Of a DNA stretch of 64,000 nt, positions 12,146 to 23,227 are shown one piece after another (position 1 is the stretch's first letter; each line of letters opens with the position of its first letter). The notes beneath the pieces were generated by a model. The model was not told the origin of the DNA and did no database searches. It was given only the letters and a program-made list of their open reading frames with translations. Made by a program: the position numbers and the translations under genes. The DNA lies in contig OY759215.1 of assembly GCA_963662175.1 (NCBI GenBank), positions 54,639,213 to 54,703,212 on the forward strand. The letters run 5' to 3'. Source of the DNA: Aradus depressus (lineage: Eukaryota; Arthropoda; Insecta; Hemiptera; Aradidae).

Positions 12146-12332
12146 GGTATCTAAAGCCAACAAAACACCAAGTCTGAGAAGAGGACCGTCACAACAATTT
12201 ACTGAACAAGCTTAACATTGGATTTTTTCACAAATTATAAAAGAAATTTGTGAAAAATCCAAGGTTAAGTTTGTGTTGCAGTCAATTGTTCCGACGATCT
12301 TTTTCTCTGGTGTTATGTTCCCTCTAGATACC
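12146..12332. repeat. foldback / imperfect palindrome of about 187 bp
   Basis: GGTATCTA at 12146 pairs with TAGATACC ending at 12332, and the similarity runs inward over both arms, becoming strongest at the centre (TTGGATTTTTTCACAAATT against AATTTGTGAAAAATCCAA). The whole segment can fold into one long hairpin. It is probably a small MITE; a hairpin RNA is possible but unsupported. Confidence 0.7.
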
Positions 12333-12668
12333 ACATGCTAATTACAAATGTTGTCACTTTTTTCCGAAGTAGGGTGTTTTGTTTATTTTGAATTCATTTA
12401 TTTTATTTTAAATTGTCTTCTTGAGTAATATTTAATTTTTTTCCGTAGTTGAGTTGTTTATTTATATATTTTTTCTGTTGACCTTCATGACACGAATTAG
12501 CTGCCTAAGCCACTCGTCACGAGGAGGCTCTTCTGTTTTGTTTTGGTATTTCCAAGACAGGTGTTGGTTGGTGACCGAAATATTATCTTCGTGTAACATA
12601 CGATAAGAAATTCCAAGGACACTAAAGTGTAAACACTGCGAAAAAAACAACAGATTAAAAAAATGTGA
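12333..12668. other. spacer, nothing recognised
   Basis: AT-rich; the two overlapping minus ORFs that start near 12700-12776 run out of the adjoining SINE and are not genes. Confidence 0.5.
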
Positions 12669-12976
12669 GAGGGGGCCGGTAGCGTGCTTGCCAACTGAGC
12701 TCAAGATCGCGGGTTCGAAACCCGGCATGAGAATCTTAAGTTTTTTGTCTGGGAGGTTAAAAAATCTTGAGCACACCGTCCTTCGGATGGTACGTTAAAC
12801 GATGGTCCCCACCTACTCGTTAAAGAGCATACAATTGGTGAATAAACCTAAGCAGGCAAAATTTAGAACTCCCTCGAGGAGACAGGTTCATGTCCACCAG
12901 AGAGACGAAAGAACTCCTGGTAGTAGGCGATATGTCCTTGTTATTATCGGCTGGGCATGAGTCACAATAACTAATT
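12669..12976 (+). mobile_element. SINE-I copy, plus orientation
   Basis: tRNA-like head GGGGGCCGGTAGCGTGCTTG with B-box GGGTTCGAAACCC near 12711, then CTGGGAGGTTAAAAAATC, CCGTCCTTCGGATGG, CTGGTAGTAGGCGATATG and GGGCATGAGTCACAATAACT. Full-length but diverged: the A-box region has lost several bases. Confidence 0.85.
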
Positions 12977-15835
12977 TAAAAAAGTATACCGGTGTCTCAA
13001 TCATTATAGGTCATCCAGCTTGTACTGAAAATACAATTTTTATGGTTTTTGTCTATCTTTTAATGACACAAATATAATTGAAAATGTTTCATAATTAAAA
13101 GATATAAACCAATATTTTCAAAAACTTGCCATCTTATGACTATTTTTTTTTATTACACTAAAATTTTAATGTAACATTTTCCTAGTTTTTTTTGAAAACC
13201 TAAAATGATTGTCACATAAACAAAACCATATCAACACAAACCGCATTTGAATAATTGAAGAACATTAAAATAAAATCACTAATAGGACTCTGTAGTTTAC
13301 ACTTACTGAGCTGAACTGAATAAGAAGGGAATTTATTATTATTAAATTAGAATAAAAACAATTTAACTAGAAAATATTATTGTCTTTATATATTAATTGA
13401 TCGTGACTCGTGAATTTTTGCTACTGGGATCTTACTAATCTAAATTGGATCTGTGAGGTGGACAATAAACGGATTTTGAGTGTCAATGTTTGTGCAGGTA
13501 TTATCCACAGACATTTAAGTCTTTATCGGTCCGTATTTTTAATCCATTTAAGTAACATTGTACTAATACATGCTGATAAAGTGACATTTATTTTAAGTTA
13601 ATTTCTGTCATCTTAGTATATAAGTAAATTTTATGTTTTCATTTTTTGCGTAACTCTGACTGGAACCCATCAAAAAAACCTAGGAGAATTTAATACCAGA
13701 ATTCTTCTCCCGACATCTTGGAGATCATTTTAGTGTAATGTAAAAGTAGTCATAAAATGGCAAGTTTAAAAAAAAATATATTCATGAAAATTTTAAATTA
13801 TATTTGTGTCATTAAAAAATAGTGACAGAAAGGGAAAGATATACATAAATATATATTTTTTTAAAAATCGGTTTAGTACAAGCTGAGAAGTAGGGTGGAT
13901 ACTGAGACACCCAGTATATTTATTATTGAAGGCGTCAAAATGTAAAGGTATTATATTGACTGAGGAAACTCTTAAAGTCAAAAAAATTGTCGTTACTAGT
14001 TTGTAAAATTTACAGCAATAATCATTGTCACAAAATTTCGCTATATTAGATTATTCGTCAATTTCGATACAATGATGTCATCAGTGGCATCATCACAACA
14101 AGCAAAGCTTTATGTCTCTAATTTCTTACAACTGTTAAAATTGACTTAATGAGCTCAGTCAGACATCAATAATATTAAACTAATAATAAATACTTTTAAT
14201 ATTTATTTGTGTTTTATAATTGTGTGAAACGTTATATAATTTAATTGATTTTTACAAAGTAAGAACAGATAATTATTTATGCTTCCTCAATAATTCAATG
14301 GTATATGAAGAGCTCAGTACAGTAATTTCAAATTCAAATGGGGGTGAAGAAGGACTCCTTGTCCCCAATGCGGACGACCATGATTCCAAAGACTTATGCT
14401 CGCTGCAAGTTTAATTACTACAGTTTATGCTTAGTGCTGAAAGTTGTACAAAGCGAACTAAGATATGCAGGTCCCGTACCCTATCACCAAGTGACGGAAA
14501 ATTTCTAACTCAAGATCTGATGCGCATGTGACTTTCGCACTGATTGTATGGGCCAAGGTGGCGCACCTGACCAACCTTGGGTTGAAGTGTGAGCTCTTTA
14601 CCTAAATCAGAGGACAACTGGTTTCATCAGGTAAGTGAAAGTAGAATCTTGGTTTATTTTCACTTGGCATTTTGGCAAGGATGCAGGCGAGCTTTTTACA
14701 ATGGGACCAGCCATACGAAGCGACTAACTGGCATGCATAAAACTATTAGTCACCCTATAAAAGTCACATCGTCGAACTGTTATCAACCAAAACTTCGTAC
14801 ACACATTTTAATATTCAAAACGAAGTCTAGCTTAATGATATGGATGTCTTTTCGAACACTTCTCGTTGAACCCTTCGTGATATGGGTAGACACTCACAAA
14901 AATTTGCTTTTCGTCCATCAATTCCCCCACCCCCCCATCTTCCCCTAAATTACATATTTTTTCAGGTTGGACCACTCATAAAATAACCTACATATACATA
15001 ATGTCCCACCAACATTTTTTAATCCTTTCAATAACTTAAATGCTCTAAATCATAGTTACAATTACTCCATGATTGCCCTAGGAAAGTCTTGGCGAATTTC
15101 TAGGGTTAAAAAAATAAAAAGAAAAAAAAAATTGTAATTACTGAATGTATAAATTCTTTCTATGTGTTTTCGCCTGAGAAACGAAATTGATAGAAACGAC
15201 CGAATGTTTACGAATGTTGAGGGAAGTCGTGCAAAAATGGAATTTGACAACGTTTCGAAAAATATTTAGGTATTTCCTTCTTGAGGACTTTACCGATTTG
15301 CAAATTTTAAAAAAAAATCTAACAGAAGATTTTTTTTTATAGAACGGTTTACTACACGGTTACTAACCGTTTTCGCATGAATCAAACAAACGTCTGAAAA
15401 AATGACATGGTTAGACGGTGAACCGCTCGACTCATCTGGCTAAAATTTTATCATAATACATTGTACACACATACACAACCAAGTATCAGCCTTCTATTTC
15501 TATCACGTAGGTAACTGAAGAAGCGATCTATAGATTTAACGTCATCAAACAAAACTACGTATATAAAAATAAGTACAGTATGCACTAAAAAAAATGCAAG
15601 TACCTGTTAATTAGAGCGTTTAAAAAATAATAATAATGATGTTAATAAATAAAATAAAAATTAACAAAAATTGAATGTTTGCGAATGTTAAGTGATCGAA
15701 GAGAACCCAGACTGCAAGAACCCTATTTTTGATTAACACTCCCTTTCTTTCCCCTCATTCCTTTTCTAAGTAAAGTTTGTTTACAAAATGAACATATTTT
15801 TACGATTCAGAATGGATGTGCTTGGTGAATTCTAG
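12977..15835. other. unassigned spacer
   Basis: Nearly 2.9 kb. The longest frame is 119 codons at 14589-14948 plus, without a recognisable domain. The 14320-14640 stretch is less AT-rich than its surroundings and may be a decayed element or an exon, but there is no convincing evidence. Confidence 0.4.
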
Positions 15836-15847
15836 TCAACAAAAGGT

Positions 15848-15890
15848 CCTGAAGAAGAATATAAACTGTTTCCGAAACGTCGGTTAAATT
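15848..15890 (+). ncRNA. hammerhead-like motif of the Penelope-associated type
   Basis: CTGAAGA (15849-15855) fits the hammerhead core CUGANGA. A short possible stem II (GAA...TTC) leads to CGAAAC (15873-15878), followed at once by GTC, a permitted NUH cleavage triplet. Penelope-like retroelements are known to carry such minimal hammerheads with a very short stem III. Stem I pairing here is weak, so this is a decayed or merely similar motif. Confidence 0.3.
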
Positions 15891-15959
15891 CTGTGTTTTC
15901 TTCTTTATACCACAGAACCTCGACCTCCCTGATATACACATACATTCAAATTACACAGC

Positions 15960-16269
15960 TAACAATCATAGCATGCCTCCTGGAAGCAGGTTTTCAGTGG
16001 GCTTATATATTCAATGATTTGTCTCTTCTTACGTTACCCTGTAGCACATGGAGGTGTTCGGCTTCCAGCCTCCGCGACAACATACTTTCGTCCTTCTTGT
16101 CAATCGTCCTCTTCCTATTTCTCTTGACTCTACGTCTTGCATGCAAATGAGTCTGGAATGTCTTTTTCTTCCCTTCTAGGCTGGTCAAAACTTTTCGAGT
16201 TCCCTTACTCCTATCCATCCTCTGAACATGACCCAACCACCCCAGCCGACTTGACTTAATGCTCGCCAT
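15960..16269 (-). pseudogene. non-LTR retrotransposon C-terminal remnant
   Basis: The minus frame starting at 16269 reads RLGWLGHVQRMD, then RKVLTSLEGKKK, matching the R-L-x-W-x-GHV-x-RM block and following basic segment found near the C-terminus of many animal endonuclease/reverse transcriptase polyproteins. The usual GRP-x-x-RW motif is not intact. No reverse transcriptase core lies upstream (toward 17000), so this is a 3'-end fragment. Confidence 0.6.
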
Positions 16270-16270
16270 C

Positions 16271-17010
16271 CGGTCTCCTCAGCTCGTCGTTTGTTCTCAG
16301 CCTTCAAGAGTCACCACTCCTTTCTGGCTAGCATATTTTTCTGAAAAATTCTTAATAAGTAAACTTGTGGGTATTGGAGGAAATCAGAAAGAGAAAAAAG
16401 ACTCATCTAGGTCTCTAAACTAATTTTAAGTTTGAGGAAAATCAGTTTTGGCGGTACCGCGATTTGTAGTTGACCTCCATCATACACAGGAAAGTATGAT
16501 GAAAAAAACTTTCATATTATGCCAACCGGAACTAAAAACACCCCATTACCATATTATTGTATTTATTTAAATACACATATGTAACTAAAAAAAAAAAAAA
16601 AAAAAACTATGTTTAACATTTATAAGGCAATTGCCATTCAGTGTTCTTTCTTCTTTTATATGCTTCCGTCAAGAGGAAATAAAAAGAAATTGAAAATAAC
16701 TAAAAGAAATAAGAAAAGGAAGTAAAAAGAGAAATAAACACGTGGTGTACCTGGGTGACCTTACGTCATGTTTCACAAAGACCTATCTGTTCCCCCCCTC
16801 AAGGTCACGTCCACAAACTGGTCCCTATTTATGATATTTCACGTCTTTCTTCTGTCTTCTTCCAACCATAGTCATATGAAAATATTCTAATCATATTTTC
16901 ATTTTTCAATAGATAGAAGACTATGCGAAACCCTACTAACGAATCTTTGACATCTGTCTCCCCAATAACTTAAAAACAATCCAAGATGAAACTTTGAAGA
17001 AAGTTATTAT
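16271..17010. other. unassigned AT-rich spacer
   Basis: Includes A-runs at 16586-16606 and a purine-rich stretch at 16675-16735. No gene recognised. Confidence 0.45.
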
Positions 17011-17100
17011 TTTTTTTTTTTGGCCTTGTGTACGATGCATATTAGCCATGTCACTTATGTTATCTAGTTTATTTACGACATCCATGGCCCGGGGATGGAG
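17011..17100 (-). mobile_element. SINE-II 3' part, minus, cut by the next copy
   Basis: T-run, GGCCTTGTGTACGATGCAT and ACATCCATGGCCCGGGG match the 3' half of SINE-II. The match stops at GGGATGGAG, where the T-run of the next copy begins, so the second insertion landed in this one or next to it. Confidence 0.75.
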
Positions 17101-17300
17101 TTTTTTTTTTTTTTTTTTTGCTTTATGTACGGTGCATATTAGCCATGTCAATGTGTTATATATAATTATTTAAGACATCCATGGCCCCGGGAGGGAGTTC
17201 TATCTACGAAATAAAACTCACTCCCGGACGGGATTCGAACCCGCAAACCATGCGACCAAAGTCCTACGCTCTAGCCTGCACGACTACCGTGCCATTTAGC
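17101..17300 (-). mobile_element. SINE-II copy, minus, near full length
   Basis: A 19-base T-run (poly-A on the minus strand) is followed by the complete body and by the B-box complement GGATTCGAACCC near 17231, then the tRNA-like head to about 17300. The cleanest copy of this family in the window. Confidence 0.85.
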
Positions 17301-17501
17301 AAAAAATCGATGGGGCAAAAATATCGGATGAAAAAATAATTATTAAAAAAATTGAAGTGTATATTTACATATGATTGCATTATTTGTATAATTAACATAT
17401 GTTCAGTATTAATTCAGTGTTATGTTTCTAACCAATAAGGTTTATTTATATGAATATGTCAATATCTATAATATTTAGTACATAATATCATGGCGACGAG
17501 G
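17301..17501 (+). other. possible BEL/Pao LTR end and primer-binding site
   Basis: AT-rich sequence ending ATATCA followed by TGGCGACGAGG at 17491-17501. A CA end directly before a TGGCGAC-type sequence is the usual junction of an LTR with its primer-binding site, and a BEL/Pao gag remnant resumes after the SINE. The start of the LTR is not visible, so its extent is a guess. Confidence 0.35.
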
Positions 17502-17848
17502 TTAGGTTTAGGTTTTATGACTCATGCCCGGGCTTTAACTACGAGGTCATATCGCCTACTACGAGAGCGCTCTTTCGTCACTCTTGTGGACATGAGCCCG
17601 ACTCTACAATGGGAGTCCTAAATTTTGCCTATCCTAAATTTTCATTCAACTAGGGGTAGGTGTCTTCAACGAGTGCCTGACATCGTACAGGCTCGGGACC
17701 ATCGCTTAATGTCCCATCCGAAGGACGGCGTGCTTAAGTTTATTTTACCTGCCAGATAAAATAAACTAAGGGCTTCGGTCGGGTTACGAACCCACGTTTT
17801 TGAGTTCAGAAGTCAAGCACGCATACCACTGAGCTACCGGCGCCCTCT
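17502..17848 (-). mobile_element. SINE-I, full length, with 14-bp target duplication
   Basis: In minus orientation: tRNA-like head (A-box TAGCTCAGTGG, B-box GGGTTCGTAACCC), a body with CCGTCCTTCGGATGGGAC, and a tail CCTAAACCTAACC. TCATGGCGACGAGG flanks it at 17488-17501 and 17849-17862, a perfect 14-bp target-site duplication. This marks target-primed integration and fixes the element's ends. Confidence 0.92.
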
Positions 17849-17890
17849 TCATGGCGACGAGGATGAAGCAATGCATGAAGAACAAGAAAA

Positions 17891-18280
17891 AAGACTGGTG
17901 ACAACATTCATAAATTTAGAAAAGTAAGAGCACGCCTTAAAGGACAAATTACAAGGTAAGAGAACTTACTTAAATTTAACAGTATTCAGAAAATTTCGGA
18001 AGTAAAGGAAAGGCTTTTGAATCTCGAAGCTATAAGGGACAAATTTGCGACAGTTCAGGAAAACATCGAACTCTTGGTTGAGGATGAGGATTTACAGGAG
18101 GAACTAGGAGTAAGGTACGAACTGGAGGATAGGTTGGTGACAGTAAAGGTAGGTCTACATGAGATGGGATCCCTCATGTCGGAGTCAGAGAGCAGACGGG
18201 ACGGAGTCAGATCTGAAGCACCCGAGTTGCCCAACTCACAGGTTACTTCTAGCTTGAACTTCCCAAGGAAGTTGTCCTGA
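17891..18280 (+). pseudogene. BEL/Pao-type gag N-terminal remnant
   Basis: One frame reads VRARLKGQITR, an in-frame stop, then EVKERLLNLEAIRDKF, IELLVEDEDLQEEL and RYELEDRLVTVK. This pattern of short amphipathic helices with an E-x-E-x-x-Y/F-E-x-ED block is typical of the first part of BEL/Pao gag proteins, upstream of the usual LP-x-x-x-LP-x-F-x-G segment. The frame ends at 18280 just where that segment should start. The intact part from the Met at 18017 is 87 residues. The leader upstream was split by the SINE at 17502-17848. No pol is visible. Confidence 0.65.
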
Positions 18281-18464
18281 ATTTTTTTGAAAAAATAGCA
18301 CTTTCAATTGACATCCAATGAGTTCGGCAAGGTTTTAAATTTTTGTTGGAACGTATCTATTTAAAAAAATAAAAATAAAAAATAGGCGCAGATAAACAGT
18401 TTTTACGGACAGACAACTAAGCGATTGTGTAAGAGTTATCTTTTACATTTTCGTTCATTTTTTA

Positions 18465-18730
18465 TTTAAATATGAAATTTTAAGTCGATACAATCAATAC
18501 AACGGCAGTTATTAGAGTTTTTATGTTAAGCCTCCCCCCTAATACCCCTTCCCTTTGGTCGATTTGGCTGAAAAACAATGGGTGTCATCGCTAGAGCGTT
18601 CTGGGCTCACATCAAATTTTGTGTCTATACATTCATTCTATTAGGAGTTAACGTGTTCAAAACTTGGCATCCAATTTTGACCGATTACATAACTTCCCCT
18701 ATACTTCGAATATCTATGGAAGTAAAACCT
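18465..18730 (+). repeat. fragment of foldback family C, right arm
   Basis: Shares AAATATGAAATTTTAAGTCGATAC, CGGCAGTTATTAGAGTTTTTA-class phrases and the right terminal segment GACCGATTACATAACTTCCC with CTTCGAATA, as in 20437-20896. The left arm is absent. Confidence 0.65.
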
Positions 18731-20436
18731 AATGGCAGGCACTACCGGCTACTTCAGAGCTACCGGCGCCCTACCTTTATTATATCGTTGTGGTTGAGAC
18801 AGAAGCGCTGCACCGTGGGGAAATTGCATTCTCGCGCATGCTCAGAACCATCTCTAGTCAAGCTATTTTATTGAAATTCATTTCGTTCTAGTATTATCTC
18901 AGGAGATTTTAAATTTGATTATTATCCCTCATAAACCCGGAAGTATTATAAACTGAAATTGAAATTATTATAAAAGTATTTTTGGCTTAATGTCCTAATT
19001 AAAAAATATTAATTTAAAAAGGCTCTCCACTGAGGCTCTGGATATCATCAAGGAGTGACCATGCCTTCAGGACACGGCCCCTCTACCAGATCCCAGACCT
19101 GCAGCATGTACTGGCAGCAAAAATAAAAGTAGAATTAAAAAGAACAATTGAATACATAATGATCCATCTTATCATTATGACTTTGACATGTTTTCCTCAA
19201 ATGTGTTTCTAAAAAATTTACGTAGGAAAATGATTTTGTTAGGTAAAGTATCTTAAAAAACAGCTTCCTGGCTGTTCTATCTATATTGGCAGTCAAGACG
19301 TAACCTTGTGCCAGATCCGACGGAAATCGTAGATAAGATTAAAAACGTGAATAACTGTAAAAACTCTCAAACCGTTGGCTAGTCGTTTAGTTAGAGAATC
19401 AAAGGAAAAGTAGGCATGGGAAGATACAGCTCTGTGTGCAGACTGTACCAAGGAGAACTGAGAAAGATACAGCTCTTTATCTATGTACCTATCTAATGTT
19501 TCCAAAAGACACTGATTCGTGACATTAATTTTATTTTTCCAAACGGAGAAGAATTAATAGTGTTTAAACTATATGTATAGAGAGTACAAACTAAATAGCT
19601 CCGGACACAAGTCAAGTAAATCGCGATTTGCGAATTCCAACATCTGAGAACGATATTATTTAACGCATCGTTGCTTTTCGTGATATCCTCAGATATACTA
19701 TCAACGAAATTTCAAATGAATGACCATTAATGGCAAAACACATCGATGCCATTCCTACTAGTCGTTTCCATCTCATTTTTTCCATTCTACTAAATATTAT
19801 TTTGGCTTCCCATAAAAATTTGTTTCTCGAACAAAGTTTGATATTTTCAATTAGCTTAGTGTTGTGATTTTTCTGTCTTATAGAATACAAAATGCATATA
19901 AACTAAAAGTACCTAATTATAATTTTCATGATTTGCAGAAGGAAGCGAGTTTGCCTTATTTGCTTCACTGTTGTCTCAAATGTCATTCATCCTCATTCAC
20001 CTCCATTCTGTTGTCACAGCCAGTCATCAGCCCGTCACTATTAAAACACTGCAATGGTACTAATTGTTTTAATTCCGCTGAATTTCCTGGAGTAAGATAA
20101 TTACTTCAATTGTTGTGTGCATATTTGTTGGAATTAGAACAAAACAAGGTCCATACGAAACAGTTCCCTCGACGAGCTTCAATTCATTTGAAGGCCTCAA
20201 TTATTTTAACAGCCTTTGTTGTTCATTTTTATTACAGTTCACTGAGCATTAAATGTGCTAGTGACCACATACATTCTACATGTGATCGTAAGATGTTGTG
20301 GAACGAGATTTCTCACAGAAATAAAAGACATATTCCCACTGACCAGAATCGGTTTTTAATGCAACAGCGTCATCATCAGTGGTATGTCCCACCCACACAG
20401 CACAGCGGTTAAAGGACAACTAGCACATACATATTT
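18731..20436. other. unassigned spacer with a scrap of SINE-I
   Basis: At 18738-18776 a small piece ends GAGCTACCGGCGCCCTA, the SINE-I head in minus orientation. The rest holds short ORFs (19293-19505, 19660-19890 minus; 20110-20412 plus) with no recognisable domain. Confidence 0.4.
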
Positions 20437-20896
20437 TTTACTTCACCAGGTATACAAAGTATAGGAAAAGTTATATAATCGGTAAAAATTCGATTTTGAG
20501 TTGTCATGGACATTTCATATTTTCCGACCCCCTGATTATTATAAATAAAACGGCAACGGTGAATCTCCGGCATTGTACTTCCCCAGCAAAAATTAATCAA
20601 GTACATTTTCTCTCTCTCCAAAACCAAACGACAGTTTCGGCTAAAAATCAATTTTTTATTTACATACGGACATCTTAACCGTCATTCTAAATTGTGTGTC
20701 GATACATTGAATACTTCGGCAGTTATTAGAGTTTTCCGCCCTCTAATCCCCCTTCCGTTTGGCCGAGAATCAATAAGTATTGTACTCACAGGGATTGGGA
20801 TTTAAATATGAAATTTCATGTCGATGAAAACTTAACGAATCGAATTTCTGACCGATTACATAACTACCCCCATACTTCGAATAGTTGAAAAAGTGA
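20437..20896. mobile_element. foldback family C, compact copy
   Basis: The left end TACTTCACCAGGTATAC...AGTTATATAATCGG and the right end, read on the other strand, share the order: a TACTTC-like start, a CTATA/TATAC block, AGTTATRTAATCGG and AAATTCGA. This gives imperfect inverted termini of about 55 bp. The right part (20565-20760) carries CCGGCATTGTACTTCCCCAG and TCGGCAGTTATTAGAGTTTT, shared with the larger element at 23228. Non-coding. Confidence 0.7.
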
Positions 20897-21150
20897 AATT
20901 TCCTGTCTTTTTGTGTATAAGTTGTGTGAACGTATAGACACGAAATTTTATATGTGTTTCCAGAACTCCCTAAGGACGACGCTTGTTGACTTTCAGCCAA
21001 ATCGATCAAAGAGAAGGGAGCCCTAAGACAAAAACTCGAATAACTGCCGATATAATGAATGCATCGATATAATTTTTATATTTAAATTGAAATCCTCATA
21101 ATAACGACGCTTGTTAATTTTTAGGGAACTCTGCCGATTTTTAAGGGGTG
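20897..21150 (-). repeat. family C sequence in opposite orientation
   Basis: AAAAACTCGAATAACTGCCG and ATGAATGCATCGATATAA are the reverse complements of phrases in the preceding element. Together with it they make a large inverted arrangement around 20890. Confidence 0.65.
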
Positions 21151-21807
21151 ATTAAAAACGTAAAATTTTTATGTTTAATCAATATAAAATTTGAGATCAT
21201 TTACGTAATTTCTTCTACACTACATCGAAATAATAAGTTCAGCTACATGGCAGAATTATTATCAAAAAACTTTCCAGACCTTGAAAATGAAAGTAAATAA
21301 ATTATACTTGACTTACAATAACAAATATAAATAGAAATTCTCATTAATTATAATAAATTGATTGACTACATACGATAATAAATAGTGAATTGACAATAGT
21401 TACTTGTTATCTACAGAGTCTTTGTCAACTAAATAATGGAAGAACAGAATCAACGTTATGGATCAATTCAGCACCAACTTGGTAATGATGCCAACATCTT
21501 GAGATCGGTACAAATATTAAGTATTCACTGGGAGTCATGCCCACTCATCTACAAGGCAAAGGGAATATCATTTGAATAATAAATGTGTTTTTATTTATCT
21601 TTGTACCTACCGTCAATAAACATTTCCGAATCATTTACTGTAACACTGTTTTTGTTCCATATCTGGAGCCATCCTCTCTAACTGATGATTATATGGTTCG
21701 ACAAGGTTAAATTTTCTTATATGAAAATACGTTTTTCTGAAGGAATTTCATGTGGGAAATTCAAATCCGAAATCAGAAATTCGCTATCAGGCACAGTTTT
21801 TTATTTA
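21151..21807. other. spacer; one possible small exon
   Basis: Mostly AT-rich. A Met frame at 21436 (MEEQNQRYGSIQHQLGNDAN) runs to a GT at about 21509 and on to a stop near 21577. It lies in balanced sequence and could be an exon, but there is no partner exon or domain to support it. Confidence 0.25.
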
Positions 21808-21819
21808 TAATTACGAGAA

Positions 21820-22163
21820 GGTTAGGTTAGGTTTTATGACTCATGCCCGGGCTTTAACTACGAGGTCATATCGCCTACTACCAGAGCGCTCTATCGTCAC
21901 TCTGGTGGACATGAGCCCGACTACTGTGGGAGTCCTAAATTTTGCCTACCCTAAATTTTTATTCACCTAGGGCAGGGGTCTTTAACGAGTTCCTGACATC
22001 GTACAGGCTCGGGACCATCGCTTAACGTCCCATCCGAAGGACGGCGTGCTTAAGTTTATTTTACCTCCCAGATAAAATAAACTAAGGGCCTCGGTCGGGC
22101 TACGTACCCACAACCTTGAGCTCAGAAGTCAAGCACGCATACCACTGAGCTACCGGCGCCCTC
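21820..22163 (-). mobile_element. SINE-I, full length, with 12-bp target duplication
   Basis: Head with TAGCTCAGTGG and GGGTACGTAGCCC, central CCGTCCTTCGGATGGGACG, and a (CCTAA)-type tail (GGTTAGGTTAGG at 21820). TAATTACGAGAA flanks it at 21808-21819 and 22164-22175. One B-box base differs from the other copies. Confidence 0.92.
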
Positions 22164-22175
22164 TAATTACGAGAA

Positions 22176-22829
22176 TGTCTAATTTAACTGAAATTTTTAA
22201 GTCTGGGATAAAGATAACAACAGTTGGCAACAATGAATTTTTTTTTTTTTTTTTTTTGTTTTCATATTCAAAAGTTGACATCCCGTTGCAAATAGATTTA
22301 TGTTAGTTAATAAGCAAGTTATTGTTAAGCTACTTAAAATTGAATTTTATAGCGTGTTAAACTAGCAAATGTAGATGGTAGAGACCTTCCATATCATGTG
22401 AGTAAATATACATACTATATTTATGTTTTTACTACAGTATATTATTCTGACACCTGTAGTATATACAATATGTACAATTTTCTATATTTCTCTTTTACTG
22501 AAATCTCTTCAACCATAGACGTAAACTAGAAGTCAGATTCTAACATAGAGAGAGAGTGAAATCTTAACTTTAACCTGGCATTTTTGTTAGATGAAGTGAG
22601 TAATGTTTGTTTACATTATGTATTGTTGTTTATATGCACAATTCAACTCATAGCAGTACTTTCAAATGTTTATGTATCTCTTCTAGAAAATGGTAAATAA
22701 TAATTATTAGAGACAGTTCGGCCTTGAAGTAGGTAAATAAACAATATTCTTCCTCATGTTTAGTTCGCTACTTAGAATTGTCTCTTGTGATGACATCAAT
22801 TTTTCGTAATATTTACATCGTTGCAGGTA
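22176..22829. other. AT-rich spacer
   Basis: Contains a T-run at 22240-22257 and no recognised gene. Confidence 0.45.
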
Positions 22830-23215
22830 GCACAGAGGTACGCTAATTGCATGATGTGCTCAATTAGGCCTCTTTTATCTGGGAGGCAGAAGAGCTTGAG
22901 TATGCCGTCCTTGGGATTGGGCCTTAATTGATTATCACGAGCCTGTGGGAAGTCAGATACTCGTTAGACTTGGTTATTATGACTCATGTCCGGGCTTTTA
23001 ACTGCAAGGTCATATCGCCAACTACAAAAGCGCTCTTTCGTCGCTCAACGTCCATAGCATTACGTCTCATCCGAAGGACGGCGTGCTTAACGATTTTCGG
23101 GTTCGGACTCATGATCTTGAGCTCGTTGGATATCTCTACCCTAGGCAAAATTAGGAACTACCGTAGTAGTGTCGGTAGTGTCGTAGTTAAAGCCCGGGCA
23201 TGTGTCACAAACAAC
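22830..23215. repeat. scrambled SINE-I mosaic
   Basis: Three SINE-I pieces are joined in changing orientation. A plus head/body piece is at about 22830-22955 (CTGGGAGGCAGAAGAGCTTGAG). A minus piece at about 22975-23125 carries GACTCATGTCCGGGCTTT, CATATCGCC and GTCTCATCCGAAGGACGGCG. A plus 3' piece at about 23135-23215 carries CTACCCTAGGCAAAATTAGG and AAAGCCCGGGCATGTGTCAC. It looks like nested insertion plus rearrangement. Confidence 0.75.
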
Positions 23216-23227
23216 AAATATTTTTAT

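Noticed and set aside
14589..14948. 119-codon plus ORF
   Set aside because: No recognisable domain and the reading has the residue mix expected from translated AT-rich non-coding DNA; left as unassigned spacer.
16936..17151. Lys-rich minus ORF
   Set aside because: Made of SINE-II T-runs read as poly-Lys.
17225..17300. tRNA-like sequence considered as a real tRNA gene
   Set aside because: It is followed by the SINE-II body and A-tail and recurs with the same body elsewhere; cloverleaf pairing is poor.
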